A stretch of DNA of 64,000 nucleotides from Dioscorea cayenensis subsp. rotundata (Eukaryota; Streptophyta; Magnoliopsida; Dioscoreales; Dioscoreaceae), in NCBI RefSeq assembly GCF_009730915.1, contig NC_052489.1, positions 27,521,916-27,585,915 on the forward strand. The letters run 5' to 3'. Positions 37,660 to 48,906 of this stretch are shown here, piece by piece (positions within the stretch are counted from its first letter, which is position 1; each line of letters begins with the position of its first letter). The position numbers and the translations under genes are program-made. The notes below the pieces were generated by a model, which saw only the letters and a program-made list of their open reading frames with translations, searched no databases and had not been told where the DNA came from.

Positions 37660-37986
37660 TCAAATATCAGACCTAGGAGACACATGCATTGCACTAAATC
37701 TACTAAATCCTGGAGACCTTTTAGAGCCTGTCATATATTTGTGATTCTTAGTACACATCCTCCTGCAGGCTGCAGCTGCCCATAATGAGCAAAGATCATT
37801 CTCATTTTCACACTTCCCACCTGTACTCCTCTTTGGCAACTGAAAGGTCCTAAAATGTATCCATTTGGTTGCAGACCAGTTTTCACCTCCTGTAGCTGGG
37901 CAGCTCCTATGCAAAGTCATTAAGTCTGTCAAGACATTAGGATGCAAACTGAAGAACAACAATGGATACAAATAGTCTGTTTCCAT
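37660..37986 (-). pseudogene. Relic of a prolyl 4-hydroxylase C-terminus
   Basis: A 108-codon open frame holds the end of a plant prolyl 4-hydroxylase: LLFFSLHPNV, then TLHRSCPATGGENWSATKWI, then the start of the ShKT tail, GKCENENDLCSLWAAAAC, and KNHKYMTGS. In relatives these read GDALLFFSLHP, SLHGSCPVIEGEKWSATKWI, and C-x-NENC-x-RWAA-x-GEC-x-KNPEYMVG-x-GxCRxSCxxC. The final cysteines of the ShKT domain are lost (GFSRFSAMH), and nothing of the catalytic Fe-binding HxD region precedes it. It lies antisense to and just beyond the Rab pseudogene. The open frame is short enough to have survived by chance. I judge it a dead fragment; whether it came by retrotransposition or by segmental capture is not clear. 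Confidence 0.75.
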
Positions 37987-40900
37987 TAGAAAAAAATGAA
38001 AATTTGACCCAAATCAGGTTTTGTTAGTTATCAAGGTACCTGCATATACTGGTGATTGGATGTATTCCAGACTTTGACCATCCATTTTTTGGGACAAGCT
38101 TCTTAAACTTTTTGGTTAACAATCTTCTCAAACTTAGTTATTAGTCTAATTGACCTCTTAAATTTTCATTCAAATTGTAAAGCTTTTGACTCATGGGCTA
38201 ATTACCTGAGTACACTTCATTTGTCAGTTCATGGCATGTTGGAGAGAATTTAGAAATGCAGCCATCTTATTGACTCTTAACTCAATTTGGAATAGATTTT
38301 GATTTGCAGAGTGCATATATTATTATTATTATTATTATTATTTTGTTCTTATGGTGATTATCCCGGGAAGGCCAAACTTATGCTAATGGTCAATTCCTCA
38401 GTTATACTTCTGCGGAAACAGCAACAAATGTCCACAAGATAATCTATGAAATTGATGTGTGCAGGCCATTTCCATGAATAAAAGAAAATCAATTTCACAA
38501 TCAAATTCAAATAAAAATTTCCTGAATTATTTTAGTTTAAAGAAAAATCAAGAGACCTTTCACTGATCACTAACAATGGAGTATTTTCATCTAACTGTGA
38601 TGATCTTTTCCTTGGATTGGTTTATCCGATTGAGAATGTCCAAATATCTTATGAATATTCCTGAGATATTCTGTATATTTGGTTTGATGTATTTTTGGTT
38701 AGGAGATATTTGGTGAGATGTATTTCTGGTCAAGTGCATGATTTCAGGAGTGATTTGGTAGCTTACTATAGTTAGTTAGATAGCAATAGATAGCCTTGAT
38801 GTATATATATATATACTGTAAGAGTATTCTTTCAATATTCATGAGAGATTTTCCAATTGTTTCACTTCTTCATATCCTTTTAATTTTTATACTGGACTAC
38901 TTAGATTTGTCATTCCATGGACCCATGTCTGATGGAAATATATTAGGGTTTTTTTTCTGTCCATAAGATGTTAACCAACTTCTTTGTTTTCTTTCATCAA
39001 AGAGGGTTCTTTCAGTCTCAGCCAGTACACTATGCTGTTCTTGATATATTCCTCTTGTTCTTTCTTTTTAACTCATGGATATTAGCTCCCATTTCAAGAC
39101 AGCATCTGAGATGTTAACCTTTCCACAAAATAATTTTCCTGCAAGCCTTGCACTCTCAATCATACAGTACTATTGTCTGTGTTAACTTCACCTCTTAGCT
39201 TTTCTCAAGCTGGTTGCAATCAATGCAAGTTTGGAGTTTTTTCAGTTATCATAATTTCTGCTACTATTTATGAGAATTATACCACAATTTTTTTTTTTTA
39301 TAAAATGTGACAAAAGCATGTTAGGAACGTGCACATGGGTTGAGCAAGCTAAACAAGCACCCGTGTCCTCAGCTTGGGTGGGCTTTGGATTTCGATCTCA
39401 GCTCCTCCCGAAAAAAACATACACTACCCAAAGTACCCCGTAAAAAACCATTGATAACTATATCACAATTTTATATTTTTGTGAGCCACACAGTCTTGTT
39501 TTAATAATTGTTTCATTGGCCTCAGATGTCCATCCTCATTTGATGGAACCCAAAATATTGCAGCAGTTGGCAGCCATGTGTTTTTTTCTGAATATTTAAC
39601 TGCTAAATCTAAGGTATGTGTAAATCTGATCTAAGGTAGGCACAACCTTACCAGATACCAAATACACTACATTTGCTGAGACTTATTTATTGTTATTGGC
39701 CTGTCTTAGATCCTCTAGTTTAGCTCAAGAATGAAAGCAATGTAGACTGTTATTCCGTTAGGCTAGAGGTTCATCTTTCAACAAATTCTTTGAACTGTCA
39801 CACATATTAAATTGTTTGCACCAAAGTTCAGCTTTCCTCATAAGATGATTTTTAACTATTGATTATCGAAAGGATTCTCTTCATAGCATGTGAAATCAAA
39901 TTTGATTTGATTTAATAATGCCTCTCATATCTATCAACTATTAGTGAAGTAAAATAATGTCAAAAGCTGCGTAACTCTTGCATGTTAGTATAGAATTTAT
40001 TTTTGTCTGGTCCACGCCTGTCAAAAAATAAATATTCAGTGAGAAAATTTCAAAGAACAGATACTGTGGAAAGAGCTTGCAATTTTTTTTTTTTGTTTTG
40101 GCAAAGGAAATTTTGAAGGGGAGAAAACATTGTTAAAGAACATACGGTTAAAAAATGCACTAATCACGGTGATTTAATGATTTTTAAGAAAATAAATCCT
40201 TTATCATGCAACTCTGGAGGAGAATAAATAATGTTCTTTTCATAGAGAATTCATACCAATATTAATAAATAGTGTGCAGTGCATGAATAAAATTGATGAA
40301 TAATTTTGTGAGAGCAAGGTTTTAGATTCCCACTGTTCCATACATTTTGTAATAAGTTACCACTAAACATCTGAATGGTTTCTCGTGTTGCAATGTTTTG
40401 CTTACCTACCTTGACATGTAAATATGCATTATTGCCCAAGTGGGAAGTTTGTAGTCATGCATTATTTTTCTCTGTCGTGCACAAGTGGGAATTTTGCAAT
40501 TAAATTTTTAAACATTTGCTGTCATAAATAATCAGAGGCAAGCCTAACATTCTCATAAATAAAAATTAATACAGAAATAATAAATGTGCATTGAAACAGA
40601 GATAAGTTGTCCATATATATATTACTGTGAGAAAGTACTACAATTTGATCTTGGAACATGCACTCTGTCCATAAGGAAGGCAAGTTGTATGTGCTGTATG
40701 GTCACGGGAAGCAACACTTATGTCAGTTATATATATGACAGATTCCATTATGACTCTTACTTGTGGTATCATCCATTCATGCAAACACTTTTTCAAAAAA
40801 AAAAAGTAAAAAGAAAAAAGAAAAGTTCATTCATGCAAGTTGTGGTGTTATCTGAAGAGCAGTAGTGCCAAATTATTATGTTTTAACTTAGACTACCATT

Positions 40901-42564
40901 ACAGAGAATGCTTCTTTGCTAGAGAGAGGGAGAAAAAAAGAATATGTCAAAGTTGGATATGGTGCATTGATGCAAGGTATGTACCTTTATATTTTTATTT
41001 TTTTCTGGGTATTATCACAATGATTTCTGGTATGGCTTTCCGGGTGTCTCTTGTCCTTGGATGTTCCCTGTGGAATCTCTTGTTAATGACACTCAGAAAA
41101 GGCTGTCTAGCAGTTATTTATACTCTCGGTAATTGTCTCATAATTGTTAAACAACTAGTGCACAATATCATGACATTAACACATATGGAAAATTAGCAGA
41201 AATTATGAGATTATTTGGGAGTTTTGTGAACTTTAGACATGTTTTAGCAAGTGATAAAGACATGAGAACTCAGCACAAAATAAGTTATGTTGGTTTTTTT
41301 TTTTCTTAGTTTTGAACTCAAAAATTGGAGGGAGCGAGATATTATGAATTATATAATAAAAGTAAACTTTTTTTATAAGAGGTGTTTTTTGTCCTCTTAA
41401 AAATTGGAATTCAAAATTATTTATTTAAGTAACATAAATTTTTATCATTTAGATTATAACCTTGTTGATCTTGTTGGTTCTAGAAGAAGGTTTGAGTGCA
41501 CTTTGAAGAAACATAATGCAAAAGTGGTTGCCTAAGCTAAAATCCTTGGTATCCAAAGAGATTGACATGAAAATTAATTAATGCATTCTTCTTTTTCTTT
41601 TTATAATAAAGGTCGGAACTTTTTTAAATAAAATAAAACAAAAACACTTTAAATAAAAGCCATCAGGATTTTATTTAGAAACACACTCAATGGTATAACT
41701 TATGAATTTTACTTTTTAATCTGCTATATTTATTTATTTGAAATAATATTGCAAGGTAAGCTCAATGACTTTGTAGTTTATTTTTATCTAGTGGAAAGGT
41801 TAAAACTTCACACTTTATGAATATTACTGATGAGGTTTGTCCATATTTTATTAATATATATATTGCAATATAAAGATACAGTTTATTGTTTGTAATTTTT
41901 TATTATTTTTTAATTTTTTAAAAATAGATAAATCATATTATAAAATGAAAGAATATAATAAAATAATCCACTAATAACAGATATGAGAGAGATTTACAAC
42001 AAAAAGAAAAAAGAAAAAACAACGAAAAAATTAGATATTGAGAAAAGAATGGCTCCTAACCCTGCATTATAAGCATGATTGTGACGCTCACTCGCTCTTT
42101 ATTTAGCTGGTCATTCTTAGATCTATTCACTTCCCAAATAACTTCAAAATACATTTAATTATAGCATTTGATTTTTATAATTTCTGGAGTTACAACAATG
42201 TATGATAATAACATGTAAATAATTTTAACAATCATCAAAGAAGAGGACAATCACTAAGAATAAGTAGAGTATTTATTTTCTTAATTTATTTTTATACCAT
42301 TTATATGTTCTCATAAATCAATTATTTTAATTAGAATATTACATTTTAAAATGATCGAACATTTTAAATTAAAAACTAAATTAAAAAAAAAAAAATAAAA
42401 TCGTTCCCTCCTTCTCTTGAACAAGAATGCAACGTTCAAAAACAGACCGAGTTTTGAGAGTGACCCCCATCCTTCTCTCTCTCTCTCGATCTCGATCTCG
42501 ACATCCAATCCCTTTTGTCGTCATCCCCCTTTTCCTCTTCCTTCTCGATGCTCCAAGCTCGTTA
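37987..42564. other. Gene-poor region with fossil pieces
   Basis: No intact gene is seen in 4.5 kb. There is an (ATT)n run near 38318-38342, an LTR-like stretch at 38600-38860 listed separately, and a GC-richer island at 39320-39420 that looks like repeat relic. An open stretch of about 30 codons near 41030-41095 (FWYGFPGVSCPWMFPVESLV) is not recognised. The last 150 bases before 42565 hold the CT-rich leader of the next gene. Confidence 0.45.
38600..38860 (+). mobile_element. LTR-like fossil stretch
   Basis: The composition and word order resemble the U3-R part of a plant Copia LTR. AT-rich 'gatatttggtgagatgtatt' phrases are followed by 'gttagttagatagcaatagat', a TATATATA motif near 38805, and 'ctttcaatattcatgagaga'. 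I could not find clear TG/CA ends or a target duplication, so the borders are approximate and the call is tentative. Confidence 0.35.
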
Positions 42565-45500
42565 ATGGCTTCCTCCCTCGAAGATCTCCTCGTCCAAGAA
42601 GGTTTCCACCGTCCCAAGCCTCGCAGGTCCAAGTCCAAGCTCTCTGATGCCTCTCACCCTCCTCCCGCTCCGGCCACCATTTGCAATAATCGAAGGAGCG
42701 TCGAACTTTACGAGAAGAAGGACTTGCCGAGCTTCTCCTCCATGAACTCCGGCCACGACCGTGAACAGCCGCTCATCGATGAGGTTGCCGTCCGCGCTGT
42801 GGTCTCGATCCTATCCAGCTATGCCGGAAGGTTCTCGAAAGATGGAGAGTTCCGCGAGAGGGTGCGGGAACGGTGCATGGTTTGCCTGGCGGTGAGCAAG
42901 GGCGCCGCGCACGCCGTGCTCACCAACCTTGAGCTTGGTATGGACAACATCGAGCGGCTGGCTGGGGACCCTCCCGGCTCCAAGGAATCCAAGATCAGAT
43001 CCTTGCGCAACTCGATCCGGCTTCTGAGCATTGTGGCGTCTCTGAACTCTCCTAGGTCGAAGAGAAATGGGTTCACTTGCGGTGTTCCCAATTCCCACCT
43101 CTCGGCCATCGCGCAGCTCTACCTCGCGTTTGTCTACCGGATTGAGAGGAATGACCGGCTCTCTTCAAGGCATCTCCTCCAGATGTTCTGCGACGCACCC
43201 TTCTTAGCTAGAAGGAATCTATTGCCAAACCTTTGGGAGCACTTCTTTCTTCCCCATTTATTGCATCTTAAGGTATGGTATGCAAAGGAAGAGGACGTTG
43301 TCTCTGGGTGGGATGCAGAGGAGAAGGATCATCGATTGAAGATGCTGAGCAGGGTGTACAATGATTCCTTGGATGCTGGCACTGTGAAGTTCGCATTGTA
43401 TTACAAGGAATGGCTCAATGTTGGTGGTGAAGCTCCTCCACTTCCATCTGTGCCTTTGCCTTCAAGACCTGAGAGTATAGAGCCGGTGGTGATGACTTCC
43501 ATAGTGGCAATCTCCAGCTCTAAAAATGCAGGCTTGTGCGTGAGATGTGTTTTTCTTGTTTTGCTGCATATTTGTGGTTTTTTTCTAATCCTGTTATGAT
43601 CTGATTTCCTTGCTCTTTTTTTTTAACCTTCCCTTCTTACTTTTGCATAATTGTGGGCCTGTGAGATGTGTTCTTCTTGTTTTGCTGCATATTTGTGGTT
43701 TGTTTTGTCCTTGTTATGCTTTTATTTCCTTGTTTGTTTACTTTGCCTTCTTACTTGGCATACGTATTGATTTGTAAGATGTGTTCTTGTTTTGCTGCAT
43801 ATTTGTGGTATGTTTTATCCTTGGTACGCTTTTATTTCCTTGTTTGTTTACTTTGGCTTCTTGCTTTGCATAGGTATCAAGCTGTGTTTGGCTCTTCATT
43901 GGAAAGAGATGGTGTTGGTGATCAAATTACGATCAAATTACACAAAGAGAAAGAAGAGGTCTTGAATGAAAAAAATAGTGAGCCTGAAGATAGTGTTCAC
44001 GTGAGACCTTATCTCTCTTCTCCCTTTGTTTCTTATTTCTGTTCATGTGATCTTGAATTAGGTAGACTTGATTTGGTTAATTCTGGCTGCTAATCTTTTT
44101 TCCTTGTTTTCTATTAAAAAAAAAAAAAAATCTTTTCCGTTGTTTCCTAAAGTAGTAAACCAAGTAAATAATTTTCTTGGCATAAGTCGTTGTATATTTA
44201 ACTTTCAATTGTTCTTGTTCCTCAGAAAATGCATTTTTACTAATGTTATCAAAATCTGGAGGATAGATTGTTGTGTTGAAGTGTTGGAAGCTTAGTATTG
44301 TTTGGAGCTTTAGCTGGTTTTATCTTCAGAGCTGATTATGCCCTTTCATTTTTATCTTGCTTTTTGCGTAGATATTTGTCTTTGATAAGCTAGCAAGTTT
44401 AGGGAGTCCTGAAGTTTTGGTTTCTTTGTTGAATAGACAGATTGACAAAGAGCTTCCTCAGAGGCCTTCTAATAATACTGTAGAACAACAGCCACCTGTT
44501 GAAGTAAAGCCAGAACCTCGCAGATCGCATTCATTCCAGTTATATTCATGTATGAATCATTCTAACAAATTCTTGGTCCATGAAACTGAAATTGCCAAGA
44601 ATAAACCTGCCAGATCAAAGAGAACCACTCCTCCCAAGTCAAAGCAAACCGCTCCTCTGCCTGACCTTGATCAAGCCATTGCCTTGCTTTCCAACTCCAA
44701 TAGCCTAAGCTACTGTAAAGTTGCAATCCGTTGTGTTGCCAAAGCCTGGTTAGACTCGCATGGCGACTCTCATGTGAAGAAAGCACTCTCAACTTCCTCA
44801 GTAATCCAGGGAATATTAGATTTACTGTTTACCTGTAAAGACAATGAGGTATTAGAGTTAGCAATGTCCATTTTAGCAGAATTGGTTGTGATGAATGAAG
44901 TGAACAGACAGGTGGTGCTCAATGCAGATCCACAGCTTGAGATTTTCTTGAGACTCTTGAGAAGTGACACACTATGTTTGAAAGGAGCAGTACTGCTATA
45001 TATGCTGAAACCGAAGGCAAAGCAGATGCTATCTCCAGGTTGGATGCCTACTGTATTGCGTGTTCTAGAATGCGGTGATCAGCCACAGACCTTGTTTAGT
45101 GTGCAATCCACTCCGAAACTAGCTGCATTTTACTTCCTGGACCAGCTTCTTATGGGGTTTGATGTGGATCGAAATGTAGAGAATGGGAAGCAATTGGTTG
45201 CACTTGGTGGTCTGGACATGTTGATCAGAAGTCTTGAGATTGGTGAGGACCATGAGAGAAGGATTTCTGCTTCACTTCTGGCTAAATGTGTCCAAGCAGA
45301 AGGGAGCTGTAGGGACTACTTGGCTGCTAACATAAAAAAAGCTTCAATTATTGAGCTCCTACAAGGGAATCAATTGAAATCTGACGGCGTTGCCCTTTCT
45401 TTGTTGGCAGAATTAATCTGTCTCAGCAGGTATATCCCAAGTAGTATTTTCGTAGCTTTTGGTTTATATTGTTATCTTGCCAGCTTCGTAGCAGATAAGA

Positions 45501-46802
45501 ATCATCTTTTAGTAGCTATGATATATTTTTAAAAAATCGGAATTCTTTCTAGCAAGATATCAATACCCAATTATTTTCAAGGCTTCAATTAATTTCGGTA
45601 TGGCCTTGCATCAAGCAGAAGAACACAGATCACTAAATTTCTGGATGAACTAAAGAAGGAGGGGTTTTTGAATACAATGCACATTCTTCTGGTATACCTA
45701 CAACAAGCTCCAACAGAACAACGGCCTCTAGCTGCAGCCATTCTATTACAGCTTGATCTTCTGGTACCATTACCCCTCACCATCCTTTTAATTGGTTTTG
45801 TAAGTAAACTGCATTATTGCTTTGGATTTTTGTATATTTTAGTTATATTGCAGGGGGATCCTTTGCAGTACAGTGTGTATAGAGAAGAAGCAATAGATGC
45901 AATTGTAGCAGTGATGGAACGCAATTCGCATAACAAGAAAGTTCAGGAGCAGTGTAGCAGAGCTCTGCTGCTCCTGGCAGGTCGTTTTTCTAGCACTGGA
46001 ATGGTCACAGCTGAGGCATGGTTGTTGAAGAAAGCAGGGTTGGATGACGGACCTCAAGATTCATTCACAAGTAGAGAGTTGCTTGTGACTGATTTTCAAA
46101 GGATGGTATGCTTCCATTCATCATGGTAGTCAATGTGAAAATTTGCATATCCATCTTTCTCATGAGGATACATAATGACCTTTTTCCAAATTATCACCAG
46201 GAGGAAGAGGCAAGGACAAATGAAACCTGGCTTAGAAATCTGGCAATTGTCTTGTTGACGAGTGGCCATAAGAGGCTGCTAATTGCTTTATCCAATTGCA
46301 TTGGTGACTGGATTCCAAACTTAGCTCGATCATGCCTTGTTACAATTGCATGGATAAGCTGCTCAATCTCCTCATCCAAAGGTGCTCACAGGCTGATGTC
46401 TTTTGCCTGCTCAATTCTTGCACCTCGATTGCTGGAGAGCCTAAACTATGATCGTGCACTCGAAGAAAGGGTTCTTGCGTCATTATCACTTCTTCATTTT
46501 GCCAAACAAACAGGTGTGTTCCTTGACTTGCAGAGGCTTTCAGACATACTTGTTTGTCATCTTGATGATCTATTTTCAAAGCTGTTCTACTAATAACCTG
46601 ATGTATAAACAATGCCAGATATCTTGACTAATTAATCCGTGTAAAAAAACAAATTTTCATTTGTTTTTCTTATTTTCTTTGATCTCTGTCAACAGATTGC
46701 CTTCTTAAGTTTACCCCATTTGGTAAAGAAACTACTGACTTGCTAAAAGACCTCTCCAGAGTAACATGGACTGCACAAGAGCTGCTTTTTGCCTGCTGCT
46801 GA
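42565..46802 (+). CDS. CERBERUS/LIN-like armadillo-repeat protein without U-box
   Basis: Seven exons (42565-43535, 43874-44000, 44372-45429, 45619-45763, 45854-46105, 46201-46513, 46696-46802) join in frame to 990 residues. The start MASSLEDLLVQEGF is the family-typical N-terminus; an in-frame ATG 46 codons upstream would add a non-conserved leader. The N-terminal LIN domain follows, with DEVAVRAVVSILSSYAGRF, GVPNSHLSAIAQLYLAFVYR, ARRNLLPNLWEHFFLPHL and ALYYKEWL. After a Pro/Lys-rich linker come helical armadillo-like repeats to residue 990, ending LSRVTWTAQELLFACC, which aligns with the block before the WD40 part of CERBERUS/LIN. In legume LIN a U-box (E2-binding) lies between these parts and WD40 repeats follow. 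Neither is here, so E3 ligase activity by itself is unlikely. In legumes LIN/CERBERUS acts in rhizobial and mycorrhizal infection; a role here is unknown. The donor after exon 1 is GTGCGT, chosen because it alone keeps the frame. Confidence 0.85.
43540..43873 (+). repeat. Intron 1 of the LIN-like gene made of three tandem units
   Basis: Almost the whole intron consists of three diverged tandem copies starting at 43540, 43661 and 43774 (units of 121, 113 and 100 bases). Each begins with a donor-like GTGAGATGTG, GTGAGATGTG or GTAAGATGTG, continues 'cttgttttgctgcatatttg' and 'gattt/ttatttccttg', and ends 'cttcttacttttgcata', 'cttcttacttggcata' or 'cttcttgctttgcatag'. The last one is the true acceptor. 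The first unit starts four bases inside the intron. Confidence 0.85.
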
Positions 46803-47777
46803 TCATCTGGGTAACTTCTAATCATCCACTTTGCAGTTAAATTCACTTGATAAGCAGAAAAGCTTTGAGCTGAGAGGACTTCATAATTCTTTGAACAAAC
46901 AAAAGAGGATGGAGAACTGCAAATGAAATCAGATGTTCAAAGATGCTCTGTTCTTTTTGTTTAAATTTGTACAAAACAGTGGAACGGTTATTCAGTTATA
47001 AATGATTGAGGATTATGCTGAACTGTGGATCACTTCTCACCAAAATGCACAAATCTTCTGATGTTTGCAGCATAGTCACTGATGAGCTCATTGAACTGTG
47101 ATGAGTGGTTTGGTCAAGATTGGGACGCAGGCGTGGCATATTTTTAGTTTATTTATTTGAATCTAGTTCATATATTCTTTTTACGAGATTTTTAGTTATT
47201 CATGTGTCAAAATATTTTATTAATAATATATAAATATTTGTTTAAAAAAATTAAAATTAATTATATGTTTTATAAGGACAAAATACTAAATCGGCAGCAA
47301 ACATTGTTTTATTTTATTTTATTTTTAACATTAGAGTGTCTTAAATGCATCTCAATGGTTAGTGGAGTGTGTTTTTCTTGTTAGTTTATGTTTTATTTAT
47401 TTTTTTAAACTTATGTACCTGGGTTTTATTTTAATATATGTAGTTTATCAATTTAAAAAATAAAATCAATATTATGTGGGTCAATTGATATCGGGTCTTT
47501 TATATCGAGTGTTTGTTTCGGAGAGAATTCGAGATCGAACCTCATGTTTTGGGTAAGGTGAGAGCACGTGTGTCGGTGTTGAGTCTTGTTTCCCAGAGTC
47601 TTGCTTCTCACACATGCACGTCTCTAAGTTCTGGTGTTTATCACCTTTCTCACCAAAAAATAAATAAATTGGTTTCAAATCCAGCAGAAAACATTTATCA
47701 CCATAATAATTGTTTTATTTTTCCTAGCGATATTATGAAACAAAATAGATAAGAAGGATTCAATTCAATCCAGAGGT

Positions 47778-47832
47778 GGGGGTTAGTTGGCAGAGCGCAG
47801 GGTGTACTTTGAAACACGTTCAAAACCAACCT
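47778..47832 (+). other. tRNA-like / SINE-head relic
   Basis: The sequence GGTTAGTTGGCAGAGCGCAG resembles a tRNA D-arm/A-box, and about 30 bases later GTTCAAAACCAACC resembles a T-arm/B-box. The acceptor stem and anticodon arm do not fold well, so this is not a working tRNA. It may be the head of an old SINE. Confidence 0.35.
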
Positions 47833-48370
47833 TAATTGGGTCCCACAACCCACAAGAACAAGCCCAACAAAATTATGAAGAGCTACTATAGCCAAACTTT
47901 ACTTTCTGAACCACTTAACTGTCATTTCAGGTTTTTCCTTCCCAATGTTCCCATACTTCAAATTTTATTAAATTATTATTTTACCATATTCAAATTAAAC
48001 TTCCAGGTTCATTTTATTTTATTTTATTTTATTTATTGTTTAACTTGTACAGTGTTAAGAAAGAAGCAAGGGCAGGGCAGTCTACAAAATGGTGGAACTT
48101 TTTCTCTGCAACAACTCAAAACAAGAAATGGCTACAAAAAAAGGACTTGTGCATTTACTCACCAGCTTTCAGTTTTGTTGTCAGATCCATTGGCTGTGAG
48201 GGCCCTTTTGTTTCCTAATTCTCCCAATGACCTCTGTAAGATTCTTTTCCTACTCATCTTCTCATGGATTTGTTCTGTCAGACAATTATTTTCTTCAATC
48301 AATTTGTCTTTTTTCTTTTTAAATTCATTATTTCAATCATGTTTGTATGTTTGCTTGTTGAATTTTGAGT

Positions 48371-48385
48371 GAAGAAGAAGAAGAA

Positions 48386-48430
<45 letters not shown>
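48371..48430 (+). repeat. (GAA)n(GAT)n microsatellite in the 5' region
   Basis: Five GAA units are followed by about fifteen GAT units. It lies in the putative 5' UTR intron of the O-FucT-like gene and is likely to vary in length between individuals. Confidence 0.9.
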
Positions 48431-48432
<2 letters not shown>

Positions 48433-48906
48433 GTTGGATAGTTTTATGTATAGGGATTTCAAGTGAGGAGTTTTGGATCTGAGGGAAATATTTTATTGAT
48501 GATTTTATTTTGCTTGTAGATGCATCACTGAAGCCCTTGATTCTTATGTTCTTTTGCAGGAAGATGATTGATATCCATTTCATACGAATCGAACATTATG
48601 AATTTTCATGCAATTTCACTTTTAATTGTTCTTTGTTGATCTTATGAGTTCCCTCTTTATTGGGATGTCTTGTTGATGTGGTTTTGGCTGCTGTGAATAA
48701 CTGATTGTAGAACTTAGATTGTTTCGTTGTTCTTTTACATTCTAAATAATTTGTTTCTGAGAATAATTTCCCTCTTCACAGTTGCAGAAGAGAAATTATT
48801 ACTGAAGATTAATTCATCAAATTGATCAACTGGATTTTCCCAATTGAAGCTTTTCGATTGGAGTTTTGTTTGTTATGGTAATGCTGTGAAAAAATAGATT
48901 CTTGGA

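Larger units (their letters stand above)
46803..48906 (+). other. 3' flank of LIN-like gene and 5' region of O-FucT-like gene
   Basis: The left part (to about 47150) would be 3' UTR of the LIN-like gene. From about 48050 the GC content rises and the sequence looks like a leader ('agggcagtctacaaaatggtgg'). A T-rich acceptor TTTTGCAG|GAAGATG at 48553-48560 suggests that the O-fucosyltransferase-like gene has one 5' UTR intron. No coding gene is seen in between. Confidence 0.4.

Noticed and set aside
41015-41110. In-frame stretch of about 30 codons (FWYGFPGVSCPWMFPVESLV)
   Set aside because: It looks slightly coding-like, but I could not tie it to any family and no exon borders flank it convincingly.
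42811-43109. Two open frames of about 95 codons on the minus strand
   Set aside because: They are antisense to the GC-rich first exon of the LIN-like gene, where stop codons are rare by composition.
43540-43541. GTGAGA as the donor of exon 1 of the LIN-like gene
   Set aside because: It matches the consensus better than GTGCGT, but joining it to the acceptor at 43873 breaks the frame and gives an early stop.
47513-48372. Open frames of 79, 178 and 60 codons upstream of the O-FucT-like gene
   Set aside because: They cover intergenic and leader sequence, have no domains, and are better explained as 5' UTR or chance.
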